DNA of 64,000 nucleotides from UBA4658 sp002405485 (lineage in GTDB: Bacteria > Planctomycetota > Phycisphaerae > Phycisphaerales > UBA1924), in contig DAISGC010000004.1 in the NCBI GenBank assembly GCA_036823255.1, forward strand, positions 1-64,000, written 5' to 3'. The translations under genes and the position numbers were made by a program. The notes under the pieces were generated by a model that did not search any database, was not told the origin of the DNA, and saw only the letters and a list, made by a program, of their open reading frames with translations. Shown here piece by piece: positions 35,399 to 42,920 of the stretch; the first letter of the stretch is position 1, and each line of letters starts with the position of its first letter.

Positions 35399-36445
35399 TC
35401 ACACATCCAGGTCGCTCTCCAGAGTGATCTTCCACTCCTCGATGTGCTCGAGGTAGATTGCCGTGCCCCGGGCGACGCAGGTGAGCGGATCGTCGGCGAT
35501 CTTGACGGGCAAGCCGGTGGCGTTGGAGACGACCACGTCGAGCCCTCTGAGGAGCGAGCCGCCGCCGGCCATGGTCACGCCATTTTCGACAAGATCGGCG
35601 GCGAGTTCGGGCTCGGCCCGTTCCAGAGTGCGGGTGACGGCCTCGGTGATCGCGCTCACGGGTTCCTGGAGGGCCTCGCGGATCTCCTCGGAGCTCACGA
35701 CGGTCTTTCTCGGCAGGCCGCTGATCATGTCTCGGCCGCGGACCTCCATGGTCTTCTCATCGCCGACGGGGGCGGCGGAGCCGATGTCGATCTTGATCCG
35801 TTCGGCGGTCTGCTCGCCGATCATCAGATTATACGTCTTTTTCATGTGGTTGATGATCGCCTCGTCCATGTCGTCGCCCGCGACGCGGACGGACTCACAG
35901 ACGGCGATATCACCCAGAGACATGATCGCGACCTCGGTCGTGCCGCCGCCGATGTCGACGATCATGCTCGCCGTCGGCTCGGCAAACGGAAGGCCCGCGC
36001 CGATGGCGGCGGCAATCGGCTCCTCGATGAGATAGGTCCGCCTCGCGCCGGCACGCTCGGCCGAGCCGTAGACGGCCTGCTTCTCCACGGCGGTGATGCC
36101 CGAAGGAATGGAGATCACCACACGAGGGCGAATGAGCTTGTTCTTCCCGGTGACTTTGCGAATGAAGTACCCGAGCATCGCCTCGGTGATCTCAAAGTCG
36201 CTGATCACGCCGTCTTTCAGCGGGCGGATGGCGGTGATGGTGCCGGGCGTCTTGCCAAGCATCTCCTTGGCCATCCAACCGACGGCTTCACCGTTGCGCA
36301 CCACGCGGTTGGTGCCCTTCCAGACGGCAACAACACTCGGCTCATTCAGAACGATTCCCTGACCCCGAACGGCAACGAGGGTGTTGCACGTCCCGAGGTC
36401 GATCCCCATGTCCACGCTGAACAGGCCGAACAGTCGATCAAACAC
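35399..36445 (-). CDS. mreB: Rod shape-determining protein MreB
   Basis: An actin-fold ATPase of 348 residues that guides lateral wall synthesis. Actin motifs are all present: MGIDLGTCNTLVAVRGQGIVLN-type phosphate 1 (seen as GIDLGTCNTL), GVISDFEITEAMLGYFI, RPRVVISIPSGITAVEKQAV, IVDIGGGTTEVAIMSLG (phosphate 2), the adenosine site near GENGVTMAGGG-like VENGVTMAGGGSLLRGLD, and YLEHIEEW near the end. The start is GTG at 36445; AAGGA lies about 10 bases upstream. The presence of mreBCD implies a peptidoglycan elongation apparatus in this organism. Genes for PBP2 or RodA, often next in such clusters, are missing here; the GlmU-like gene takes that place. Confidence 0.97.
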   Translation of the reverse strand: MFDRLFGLFSVDMGIDLGTCNTLVAVRGQGIVLNEPSVVAVWKGTNRVVRNGEAVGWMAKEMLGKTPGTITAIRPLKDGVISDFEITEAMLGYFIRKVTGKNKLIRPRVVISIPSGITAVEKQAVYGSAERAGARRTYLIEEPIAAAIGAGLPFAEPTASMIVDIGGGTTEVAIMSLGDIAVCESVRVAGDDMDEAIINHMKKTYNLMIGEQTAERIKIDIGSAAPVGDEKTMEVRGRDMISGLPRKTVVSSEEIREALQEPVSAITEAVTRTLERAEPELAADLVENGVTMAGGGSLLRGLDVVVSNATGLPVKIADDPLTCVARGTAIYLEHIEEWKITLESDLDV

Positions 36446-36969
36446 CGGTGGGCAGTCCTTGCCAAGGTCTGCGAGCGACCTTCAAGCGGTTCCTCGGGCG
36501 GTACCCTCGTCGTCTCCCGGGGCACACGCCCCGAACAGGCCGAGATTATCGGCTCTGGGAGATGTTGAAGCGTAGTCGGATCGGGGGGTGTTTGGCGAAT
36601 CACCGCCCAAACCCACGTCTCTCCTCGGGAAAGCCATGTATCCAATCAGAATCCTTACGCATGTGCGACGGCCAGTTGAACTGCTCTGCGGGCACCGCTC
36701 GGGCCTGAGCGCGCCGACGACCACGCGCGGGAAATCCGGGAGCTTGTCCATACCGGGACGATCGTCGGTCGCGTTCTCGGCGTGCTTGGTGCAGAGCCAT
36801 CGGTTCAGGGCCACACCGACGATCAGCATGCGGAGTTGCACGTTCCGGCGCACCTTCGAGCTGGCCGCGAGGTTGTTCGGGATGAAGTGGGACCGGACGG
36901 TACCGGACGCCGTGACTCTTTCGGAAGCGACTGAGTCATTGAGCCGGGACCCGGGGTTGAGTTGTCCGA
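36446..36969. other. Intergenic region between mreB and the coiled-coil gene, no supported gene
   Basis: About 520 bases without a gene I can defend. It must contain the mreB promoter (minus strand), but no clear -35/-10 pair was found. A minus-strand frame across roughly 36640-36930 uses mostly G or C at third positions and reads like protein (for example VQLRMLIVGVALNRWLCTKH), yet it has no good start with a ribosome-binding site and no family I know, so it may be a gene remnant or chance. Plus-strand frames look like its shadow. Confidence 0.4.
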
Positions 36970-37012
36970 AGAACGAGAAAGCCGCCGAGCCGTTGTTCGC
37001 GGCCCGGCGGCT
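36970..37012 (-). terminator. Rho-independent terminator of the coiled-coil membrane protein gene
   Basis: A 13-bp stem with one mismatch (36980-36992 with 37000-37012; core GCCGCC / GGCGGC) and a 7-base loop, followed on the minus strand by TTTCTCGTTC. It lies 33 bases after the stop of the gene that ends at 37045. Confidence 0.75.
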
Positions 37013-37044
37013 GGGAAGTGGGATGATCCGTCATCGGCACTTGA

Positions 37045-38052
37045 TCACGAAGAGGTGCCTGCTGCGCCCGCGGGCGATTGCGGGCCGGGGCTCGACGTGG
37101 AGTTCGCCGGGGGCGCCGGGGGGAGGCGATCGGGGTTGATCTCGATCACCGAGGGCCTGATGCTCGGCTGCGGTCGACGGGCGGCGTTCGTGGCGTTCTC
37201 GCGATCGAGCGCCTGCTTGGCCGCGTCCTCGTACTGGAAGCGGTCCTGCAGCTTGCCGAGATGGTTGAGCTGGGCCTCCTGCCGGGCGCGGATGTCAGCG
37301 AGCTTGGTTGTGATCTGGTCCAGGCTGGCGGCGCGATAGCGCGACTGCTCGTCGAGCGTCTTCTGGCGATCGGTCATGATGGAGATCATGCGATCATTCC
37401 GGCCGATGGCATCGATCTGGCGATCCAGGTCCATCATCTGCGTGTTGAAGCTCATCTGCTCCTGTTCGAGCTTCTGCACGAGCTGGCTGAGCTGCTGCTC
37501 CTGCTGGGTGAGATAGCCGAGGTCACGCTGGATGTCCGCGGCTCGACCGGCATAGGCGGCGCGGGTGGCGACCACCTGATTGGCCTTGCTCTGGGCGGCG
37601 GGGATCTCCAGCCGCTCGTTCTTGAAGACGATCACCACGCCGGAGTGACCCTGCGCGGTGTCGGCGGTCTCCGAGCCGAGTGAGACGTTCTGAATGGCCG
37701 CGGCGGTGGCGTGCTGGAGTGCGAGCGAGAGCTTGTCAAAGTCCTGATCGGCCATCTCGACGACGCGATTGGCGACCTGCAAGTCTCGCTGGAGCTGGGC
37801 CTGCTGGGCCTTGAGCTGCGCCAGATCGCCGCGGAGTTCGCTGATGCGCTTGGGGTACTGCTCGGCGAGCGTGCGGATCTGCTGGCGGAGCGCGACGGGG
37901 TCCTTGATCTGGGCGTCGATCTGGTCGTTCACCGCCGACTGGGCCTGTGTGAACAGGGCCCGGACGCGGTCCGGACCGGCAACGACCACCAGAGCGCCAA
38001 GGCCCACGACCGCGATCGCGCCGCCGCGAACGACATACTTGGAAACGGGCAT
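37045..38052 (-). CDS. Membrane-anchored long coiled-coil protein
   Basis: A 335-residue protein not assignable to a known family. ATG 38052 is preceded by AGGAGG, which settles the start. An N-terminal membrane helix (about 8-26, VRGGAIAVVGLGALVVVAG) is followed by coiled-coil stretches at about 50-105 (ALRQQIRTLAEQYPKRISEL, LAQLKAQQAQLQRDLQVANR) and about 165-280, very rich in Gln, Asp, Leu and Arg. The last 50 residues are Pro/Ser/Ala-rich and likely disordered. Topology suggests one anchor with a periplasmic (or cytoplasmic) rod. It is next to, but transcribed independently of, mreB, and is divergent from the sigma factor gene. Confidence 0.78.
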   Translation of the reverse strand: MPVSKYVVRGGAIAVVGLGALVVVAGPDRVRALFTQAQSAVNDQIDAQIKDPVALRQQIRTLAEQYPKRISELRGDLAQLKAQQAQLQRDLQVANRVVEMADQDFDKLSLALQHATAAAIQNVSLGSETADTAQGHSGVVIVFKNERLEIPAAQSKANQVVATRAAYAGRAADIQRDLGYLTQQEQQLSQLVQKLEQEQMSFNTQMMDLDRQIDAIGRNDRMISIMTDRQKTLDEQSRYRAASLDQITTKLADIRARQEAQLNHLGKLQDRFQYEDAAKQALDRENATNAARRPQPSIRPSVIEINPDRLPPAPPANSTSSPGPQSPAGAAGTSS

Positions 38053-38402
38053 GACTGCTGGTCCTCCTGACAAGTGGCTCGGCGGATCATCCAGATGGAC
38101 GACCGAGCCGGTGGGTGCGACGCCATCGCATCGGATCACGCGCCGACACTGGCGGTGAGGGCTGATTCGGATTACCGGGGATCGATTTTCACGCGGACTC
38201 GAGAATTCCGGTGGGTCTCGGTCGGCGTCCTGCCCGCTGGGAAGCGGCGGACCCTGCCGCGGACCATGGGGACCGCGAAAACAGGCGGGGCGCTTTCCGA
38301 TCAAGAGAGCGACTTATCATTTGAATCAGGTGGAGCACCTGCCGCGGGAACGGCGTGTGCTCGGCCTCGGTCGGGAACCGTGGCCATGGCCAGAGACGTG
38401 GG
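38053..38402. promoter_or_regulatory. Divergent spacer between coiled-coil gene and ECF-like sigma factor
   Basis: A 350-base region that must hold promoters for both flanking genes. I see no consensus sigma-70 boxes I would defend. Near the sigma factor start, GAGCAC (38333-38338) pairs with GTGCTC (38357-38362), with an inner GCCG/CGGC pair, forming a stem-loop about 40 bases upstream of the ATG. No open frame here looks coding. Confidence 0.35.
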
Positions 38403-39176
38403 ATGCTGAACTCGATCACCACCAGCTTCGTGTCTCGCCTCCGCGCCAATGACCAGGCCGCGTGGTTTGACCTTTGGCAGACCTTCGGGCCGGTCTTGCG
38501 TGCCCAGCTCACGAAGTGGGGCAAGGGGCGGATCGGTGTCGAGACGGTGCGTGACTTGTCTCAGGAGACGCTCGCGGCGCTCTCCGACTCGATCGATCGA
38601 TTCGACCCGACGCGTGGCGCTCGATTCTCGACGTGGCTGCTGGCCATCGCCAAGCACGTGCTGGGGGACGAGCTCGATCGACGGAACGCTCAGAAGCGTG
38701 GCGGGGCGAGCAAGAACGGCAGCGTCGGCAAGCGCAAGACTGGCGAACTGGACGAGTCGTGGATGGTCGCCTCCGCGGCGATCGGCGCCGACGCCGAGTA
38801 TGAGGCCGCGATGTTCCGGGCCAAGGTCGAGGCCGCGATCCGCATGGTCGAGCGGGAGAGCGACTTCATGGACTTTTCGATCTATCGGATGCGGGTTCTG
38901 GACAACAAGCCCGGCAAGGAGGTTGCCGAGGCGATGGGCATCAGTGAACCGACGGTGAGCCGGCGACTGGCCAAGGTTCGCGATCTGCTGCGGGATCGAC
39001 TTCGCGAGGTGGTTGCGACATATTCGTTCACGGATGACGAGCTGGGCGAAGCGGAGCGAAACGGACTGGCGCTGAATCCCAGCAAGGCCGATGACGCTCT
39101 GTTTGACGACGCGATAGGCGAGATCTACTCGCGACAGATGGAGTTGCGTCGCCAGGATGATCGGCTCGGCGCGTAG
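38403..39176 (+). CDS. ECF-like sigma-70 family RNA polymerase sigma factor
   Basis: A 257-residue sigma factor with region 2 and region 4 only. Region 2 spans about 10-90: AAWFDLWQTFGPVLRAQL, DLSQETLAALSDSIDRFDPT, ARFSTWLLAIAKHVLGDELDR. A charged linker (NAQKRGGASKNGSVGKRKTG) follows, then region 4: SIYRMRVLDNKPGKEVAEAMGISEPTVSRRLAK (seen as EVAEAMGISEPTVSRRLAKV), the DNA-binding helix-turn-helix. A C-terminal 45-residue extension (EAERNGLALNPSKADDALFD) goes beyond ordinary ECF factors. The membrane Ser/Thr kinase gene starts 62 bases later on the same strand, an arrangement that recalls planctomycete ECF-STK pairs in which phosphorylation may control the sigma factor. That link is inferred. 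Confidence 0.87.
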   Translation: MLNSITTSFVSRLRANDQAAWFDLWQTFGPVLRAQLTKWGKGRIGVETVRDLSQETLAALSDSIDRFDPTRGARFSTWLLAIAKHVLGDELDRRNAQKRGGASKNGSVGKRKTGELDESWMVASAAIGADAEYEAAMFRAKVEAAIRMVERESDFMDFSIYRMRVLDNKPGKEVAEAMGISEPTVSRRLAKVRDLLRDRLREVVATYSFTDDELGEAERNGLALNPSKADDALFDDAIGEIYSRQMELRRQDDRLGA

Positions 39177-39238
39177 CGGACGCCTGCGTGGAGTGCTGCG
39201 GCCGCCTCGGCACGGTCAGTGAGACGAAAGGACTCAAC

Positions 39239-41746
39239 GTGGGTGAAGTCGGAGCCATCCTGATCACGGTGATCGTGCTGCTCATCGCGGTCCCCGCGCT
39301 GGTTGTGGCCGCGATCTTCCTCGCCGGGCCGGTCTTTCGCGGCATCGGCTGGCTGATCCGTCACGTGTTCAGCTTCATCAAGAGCACGCTGCTGGATCTG
39401 CTCAAGCTCTTTGGGGCGCTGCTGACATCGCTCGTGCTTGTGCCGCTGACGATCGTGAACGTGCTGATCGGACGCTGGTCGAGTTCGGCCCACTACGGGC
39501 GGGCGATCGAGGCCGAACTGAAGGCGGCGGTGGGCTGTCTGTATCGCATCGTGATCGGCAATCCGGCCCGGCTGCTGCTGCTGAGCCCTCTGACCGAGGG
39601 CATCGAGAAGCGGGTGCCGGCGGCGATGGCGCACGCGCCGGGAGCGGATCGGCCTTCGAAGCGCCAGGGGCAGTTCGATGGCTACACCATCGTCGGCTCG
39701 CTGCCGGGCGGTGGATCGGGAAGCCGGCTCTTTGTCGCCGAGCCGACGGCGCAGAAGCTCGCAGCGCTGGCGCGGTCGGGGCAGCGCGACGTGGATCGCG
39801 TGGTGATCAAGAGCTTCTCGCTCGCCGACGGTTCGACCCTCCCGCAGATCGTCCGAGAGAACCGCGCGCTGCCCGCGGCCAAGCGGCTCGGACTGATCCT
39901 GGAGCATGAACTCACCGAGGATCGGTTCTATTACGTGACGCGGTATGTGCCGGGCGAGTCGCTGACGCTCGCGATGCAGCGGCTGCACGCGATCACCGGC
40001 GGAAGCGGGCTGAGCGGTCGCCATCTGATCGAGGGCATCGGCTATGCCGCAGACATCCTTCGGACGCTGCACACCTATCACTCCGGCGGTCTGTGGCACA
40101 AGGATGTCAAGCCCGACAACGTGATCGTCTCCGATGGTCAGGCCCATCTGGTGGACTTCGGGCTGGTCACGCCGCTTCGCTCGAGCATGACGCTGACGAC
40201 TCACGGCACGGAGTACTTCAGAGACCCGGAGATGGTGCGCATGGCCCTGCGCGGGGTAAAGGTCCACGAGGTCGACGGGGCCAAGTTCGACATCTATGCC
40301 GCCGGCGCGGTGCTGTACTCGATCATCGAGAACTCGTTCCCTGCGCATGGCGGGCTCAGCCAGATCTCCCGTCCATGCCCGGAGGCGATCCGGTGGATCA
40401 TCCGTCGCGCCATGGCCGACTACGACAAGCGTTACGACTCGGTCTCGACGATGCTCCTGGACCTGGAGACCGTGCTGGGAGCATCCGATCCGCTGGCGGT
40501 ACGACCGGTGGACCTCCCCAGCATGCGGGCGGGCGGCGATGCGATGCCGTATGTGCCGTCGTACACGCCGGACCTGGATGAGATCGGAGCGGCTCGCGTG
40601 GGGACGCCCGCTTCGGTGGGCCCGAGGTTTGCGGCCGCGAGCGCGGCGCCACCAGTCTTCGCGGGTGCAACCCTCGGTGCCGGAACGCGTCCGGCTCTGA
40701 AGGTGTCGAGCTGGTGGACTGGCCGGTACGAGCTGGCTCCCGCGGCGGCAAGCGCTGGCGTGGCGATGCCAGCTCCGGTTGTCGCGGCACCCGACCGCGT
40801 TCCAGGGCTGACGGCCGCTGAGCAGCTCTCTCGCGCCCGCCAGCGTGCTCGCGACGCACGAGCGCGGGCGTATGGCCGGCTGAAGTCGCGGCGCGCGGAC
40901 GGTCCAGGTGCGCCCAATGCAGGCGTCTTCTTTGCTCTGCTGGTGCTCGTTGTGGGGACCGCGCTGTTCCTCTTGAGTCGGTTCGTGCCCAACGTGTTCC
41001 GCTCGGCGTCCAACATCGCACAGTACATGCCGACTGGCGTGAGCGTTCCGGATCCGGACTCTGCCTCGAGCCAGGAGTGGGACTCGGCGGACTTCTCGCA
41101 GCTTCCAATCACGATCGCCGACGCACCGGCGGCTCCCGCAGGCCCGATCCCACCGCCGATGCCGCAGCTCTCCGGGGCCGGCTCGACGGATCGCATCGCA
41201 CAGTCGGGCGTGCAGATCGATCACGCAGCACAATCCGCGATCGAAGTCAAGAGCACTCGGCCAGATCGAAATCGGACTGATCGCCCCGCGGCTGCGGTCA
41301 AGGGAGAGGGAGCGGCGATGCTCCCCCCCGCTCCTCCAGCCCGCGTGTTCGTGCTCAAGCACAACATGACCCTGAGCGCGACGCAGCAGGAGTTGATCGA
41401 CGCTCGGCTCTCTCGGCTTTCCAAGGCGGGGTACGGACTGATCGGGCTGGCCGCGCCGTCGCCGGACAATGACCCGACCATCGTCGAGCGTGAGACCACG
41501 ATGTCGGCGGAGCTTCGGACGGTGATCGGAATGTCGCCGTTCAAGTCGCCCCCGGCCGCCGACGCCATACGCGCGTGGCTGGATCAGCAGCCGTCGGTGG
41601 ACGTTGTTCTGTGGATCGACCAGGACGATCAGGCGGAGGCGTCGATGTGGCTGATCCCACGGCGCGATCTTCCGGCGTCAAGAACCGAAGCGCTCCGGGA
41701 GCGACTGACTTCATCGCGATCGCCCGAGATCAAGTCGAAGCCGTGA
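39239..41746 (+). CDS. Membrane Ser/Thr protein kinase
   Basis: An 835-residue eukaryotic-type kinase with unusual topology. GTG 39239, preceded by AAAGGA, is chosen over the upstream in-frame ATG. Two N-terminal hydrophobic segments (about 5-30 and 55-85) precede the kinase domain (about 145-420): Gly-rich loop GSLPGGGSGSRLF, K191 in VVIKSFS, H287-K-D289-VKPDN (HKD rather than HRD), D306-F-G, and GTEYFRDPEM in place of the APE motif. A Pro/Ala-rich linker leads to a third membrane helix (about 555-580, FFALLVLVVGTALFLLSRFV) and a C-terminal domain of about 230 residues with no recognised fold. The essential lysine and aspartates are intact, so it should be active. Its end overlaps the convergent trpD gene by 17 bases. 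Confidence 0.85.
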   Translation: MGEVGAILITVIVLLIAVPALVVAAIFLAGPVFRGIGWLIRHVFSFIKSTLLDLLKLFGALLTSLVLVPLTIVNVLIGRWSSSAHYGRAIEAELKAAVGCLYRIVIGNPARLLLLSPLTEGIEKRVPAAMAHAPGADRPSKRQGQFDGYTIVGSLPGGGSGSRLFVAEPTAQKLAALARSGQRDVDRVVIKSFSLADGSTLPQIVRENRALPAAKRLGLILEHELTEDRFYYVTRYVPGESLTLAMQRLHAITGGSGLSGRHLIEGIGYAADILRTLHTYHSGGLWHKDVKPDNVIVSDGQAHLVDFGLVTPLRSSMTLTTHGTEYFRDPEMVRMALRGVKVHEVDGAKFDIYAAGAVLYSIIENSFPAHGGLSQISRPCPEAIRWIIRRAMADYDKRYDSVSTMLLDLETVLGASDPLAVRPVDLPSMRAGGDAMPYVPSYTPDLDEIGAARVGTPASVGPRFAAASAAPPVFAGATLGAGTRPALKVSSWWTGRYELAPAAASAGVAMPAPVVAAPDRVPGLTAAEQLSRARQRARDARARAYGRLKSRRADGPGAPNAGVFFALLVLVVGTALFLLSRFVPNVFRSASNIAQYMPTGVSVPDPDSASSQEWDSADFSQLPITIADAPAAPAGPIPPPMPQLSGAGSTDRIAQSGVQIDHAAQSAIEVKSTRPDRNRTDRPAAAVKGEGAAMLPPAPPARVFVLKHNMTLSATQQELIDARLSRLSKAGYGLIGLAAPSPDNDPTIVERETTMSAELRTVIGMSPFKSPPAADAIRAWLDQQPSVDVVLWIDQDDQAEASMWLIPRRDLPASRTEALRERLTSSRSPEIKSKP

Positions 41747-42770
41747 TGCTGACAAGCCGCTCGAGCGTTTTGAGGGCTGCGCCGGACAGGATCGCACGCC
41801 GCGCGTCCTGGATCCCCTGCTCGATGGTCGGGACGCACGCGGCCACATAGAGCGATGCTCCCGCGTTGAGCTCGACGACATCGCGACGAGGACCGGGCTC
41901 GCCCCGGAGCACCGACCGGGCGATGTCGACGGCCTGATCCAGCGAGTGTGCTCGAAGATCATCCAGCGATGCGGGGCCGAAGCCCAGCTCCTGGGTGTCG
42001 AGTCGCTCCTGCCGGATGGCATCCCTCTCAACGTGCCAGACGTGGTTGATTCCCGTGGTGGTCAGTTCGTCCAGTCCATCCTCGCTGTGAACGACCAACG
42101 CGCGCTCGACACCGAGTCTGCCGAGGGCCGCGGCGAGCTTGGCCGCGTTGAGGAGCGAATATGTCCCCACGATTTGGCGGGTCGCGCCGGCGGGATTGGC
42201 CAGCGGACCGAGCAGGTTGAAGATCGTGGGAAACGCGAGGTTCTTTCGGACGGCGGCGGCGTGCCGGGCGGCGGGATGATGCCCGGGCGCAAAGGAGAAG
42301 CACACGCCGATCTCAGCAAGGCAACGCTCCTGAACCTCCGGCGGAGCGTCGAGTCTGACGCCGAGGGCCTGCATGAGCTCGGCGGACCCACGCCCGGTCC
42401 TGCTGCGATTCCCGTGCTTGGCGACCAGCACCTTCCCCGGGGCGGCGGCGGCGGTCACGATCGCCCCAAGGGTCGAAACATTGAACACCTTCGGCGCCCC
42501 GCCCGTACCGCAGGTATCGATCACGGCCCCCCGGCCCATGGGTGGACGGACGGACGTTGCGAACTGCCGCATGACTCTGGCTGCACCGACGAGTTCGTCA
42601 ACGCTCGGGCCGCGGGCGGCGATGAGCGCAAGGAGGGCGCCGATCTGGCCCTCGTCCAGTCGGCCGCTGAGCAGTCGCTCGAAGACCGCCTGGGCCTGGG
42701 CTTCAGAGAGTGCCTGGCCTTGGAGCAGAGCCGGGAAGACATCGTGCAGATTGTCCGGTATGGAAGCCAC
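41730..42770 (-). CDS. trpD: Anthranilate phosphoribosyltransferase
   Basis: Transfers phosphoribose from PRPP to anthranilate in tryptophan synthesis. The protein is 346 residues from GTG 42770, normal for TrpD; no ATG is available nearby, and the open frame further upstream (to 43481) is antisense to the next gene. Family motifs: LDEGQIGALLALIAARG, DTCGTGGAPKVFNVST (PRPP loop), AKHGNRSRTGRGSAELMQAL, FSFAPGHHPAARHAAAVRKN, NLLGPLANPAGATRQIVG and VHSEDGLDELTTTG. No other trp gene is adjacent. Its 3' end lies inside the end of the convergent kinase gene (41730-41746), and its promoter shares a 150-base spacer with the disordered protein gene. Confidence 0.95.
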   Translation of the reverse strand: MASIPDNLHDVFPALLQGQALSEAQAQAVFERLLSGRLDEGQIGALLALIAARGPSVDELVGAARVMRQFATSVRPPMGRGAVIDTCGTGGAPKVFNVSTLGAIVTAAAAPGKVLVAKHGNRSRTGRGSAELMQALGVRLDAPPEVQERCLAEIGVCFSFAPGHHPAARHAAAVRKNLAFPTIFNLLGPLANPAGATRQIVGTYSLLNAAKLAAALGRLGVERALVVHSEDGLDELTTTGINHVWHVERDAIRQERLDTQELGFGPASLDDLRAHSLDQAVDIARSVLRGEPGPRRDVVELNAGASLYVAACVPTIEQGIQDARRAILSGAALKTLERLVSITAST

Positions 42771-42920
42771 ACAGGCGTTATCGGTTGTAGAACGGGGTTG
42801 GATTCGGATGAATCGCGGGTGAATGTGCTGACCGGGCAACCTCGAATATCGCGATTCCCGCACCACCGGTTCCACAGCCGATCGGGACTTTGTCGGTACG
42901 ATTGAGCGAGGGACCGATCG

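Noticed and set aside
39125..41362. Long minus-strand open frame (745 codons) antisense to the kinase
   Set aside because: Its translation is Arg/His/Ala-rich without family features; it mirrors codon usage of the kinase gene in a high-GC genome. The same holds for the long antisense frames at 20539-22521 and 4841-6757.
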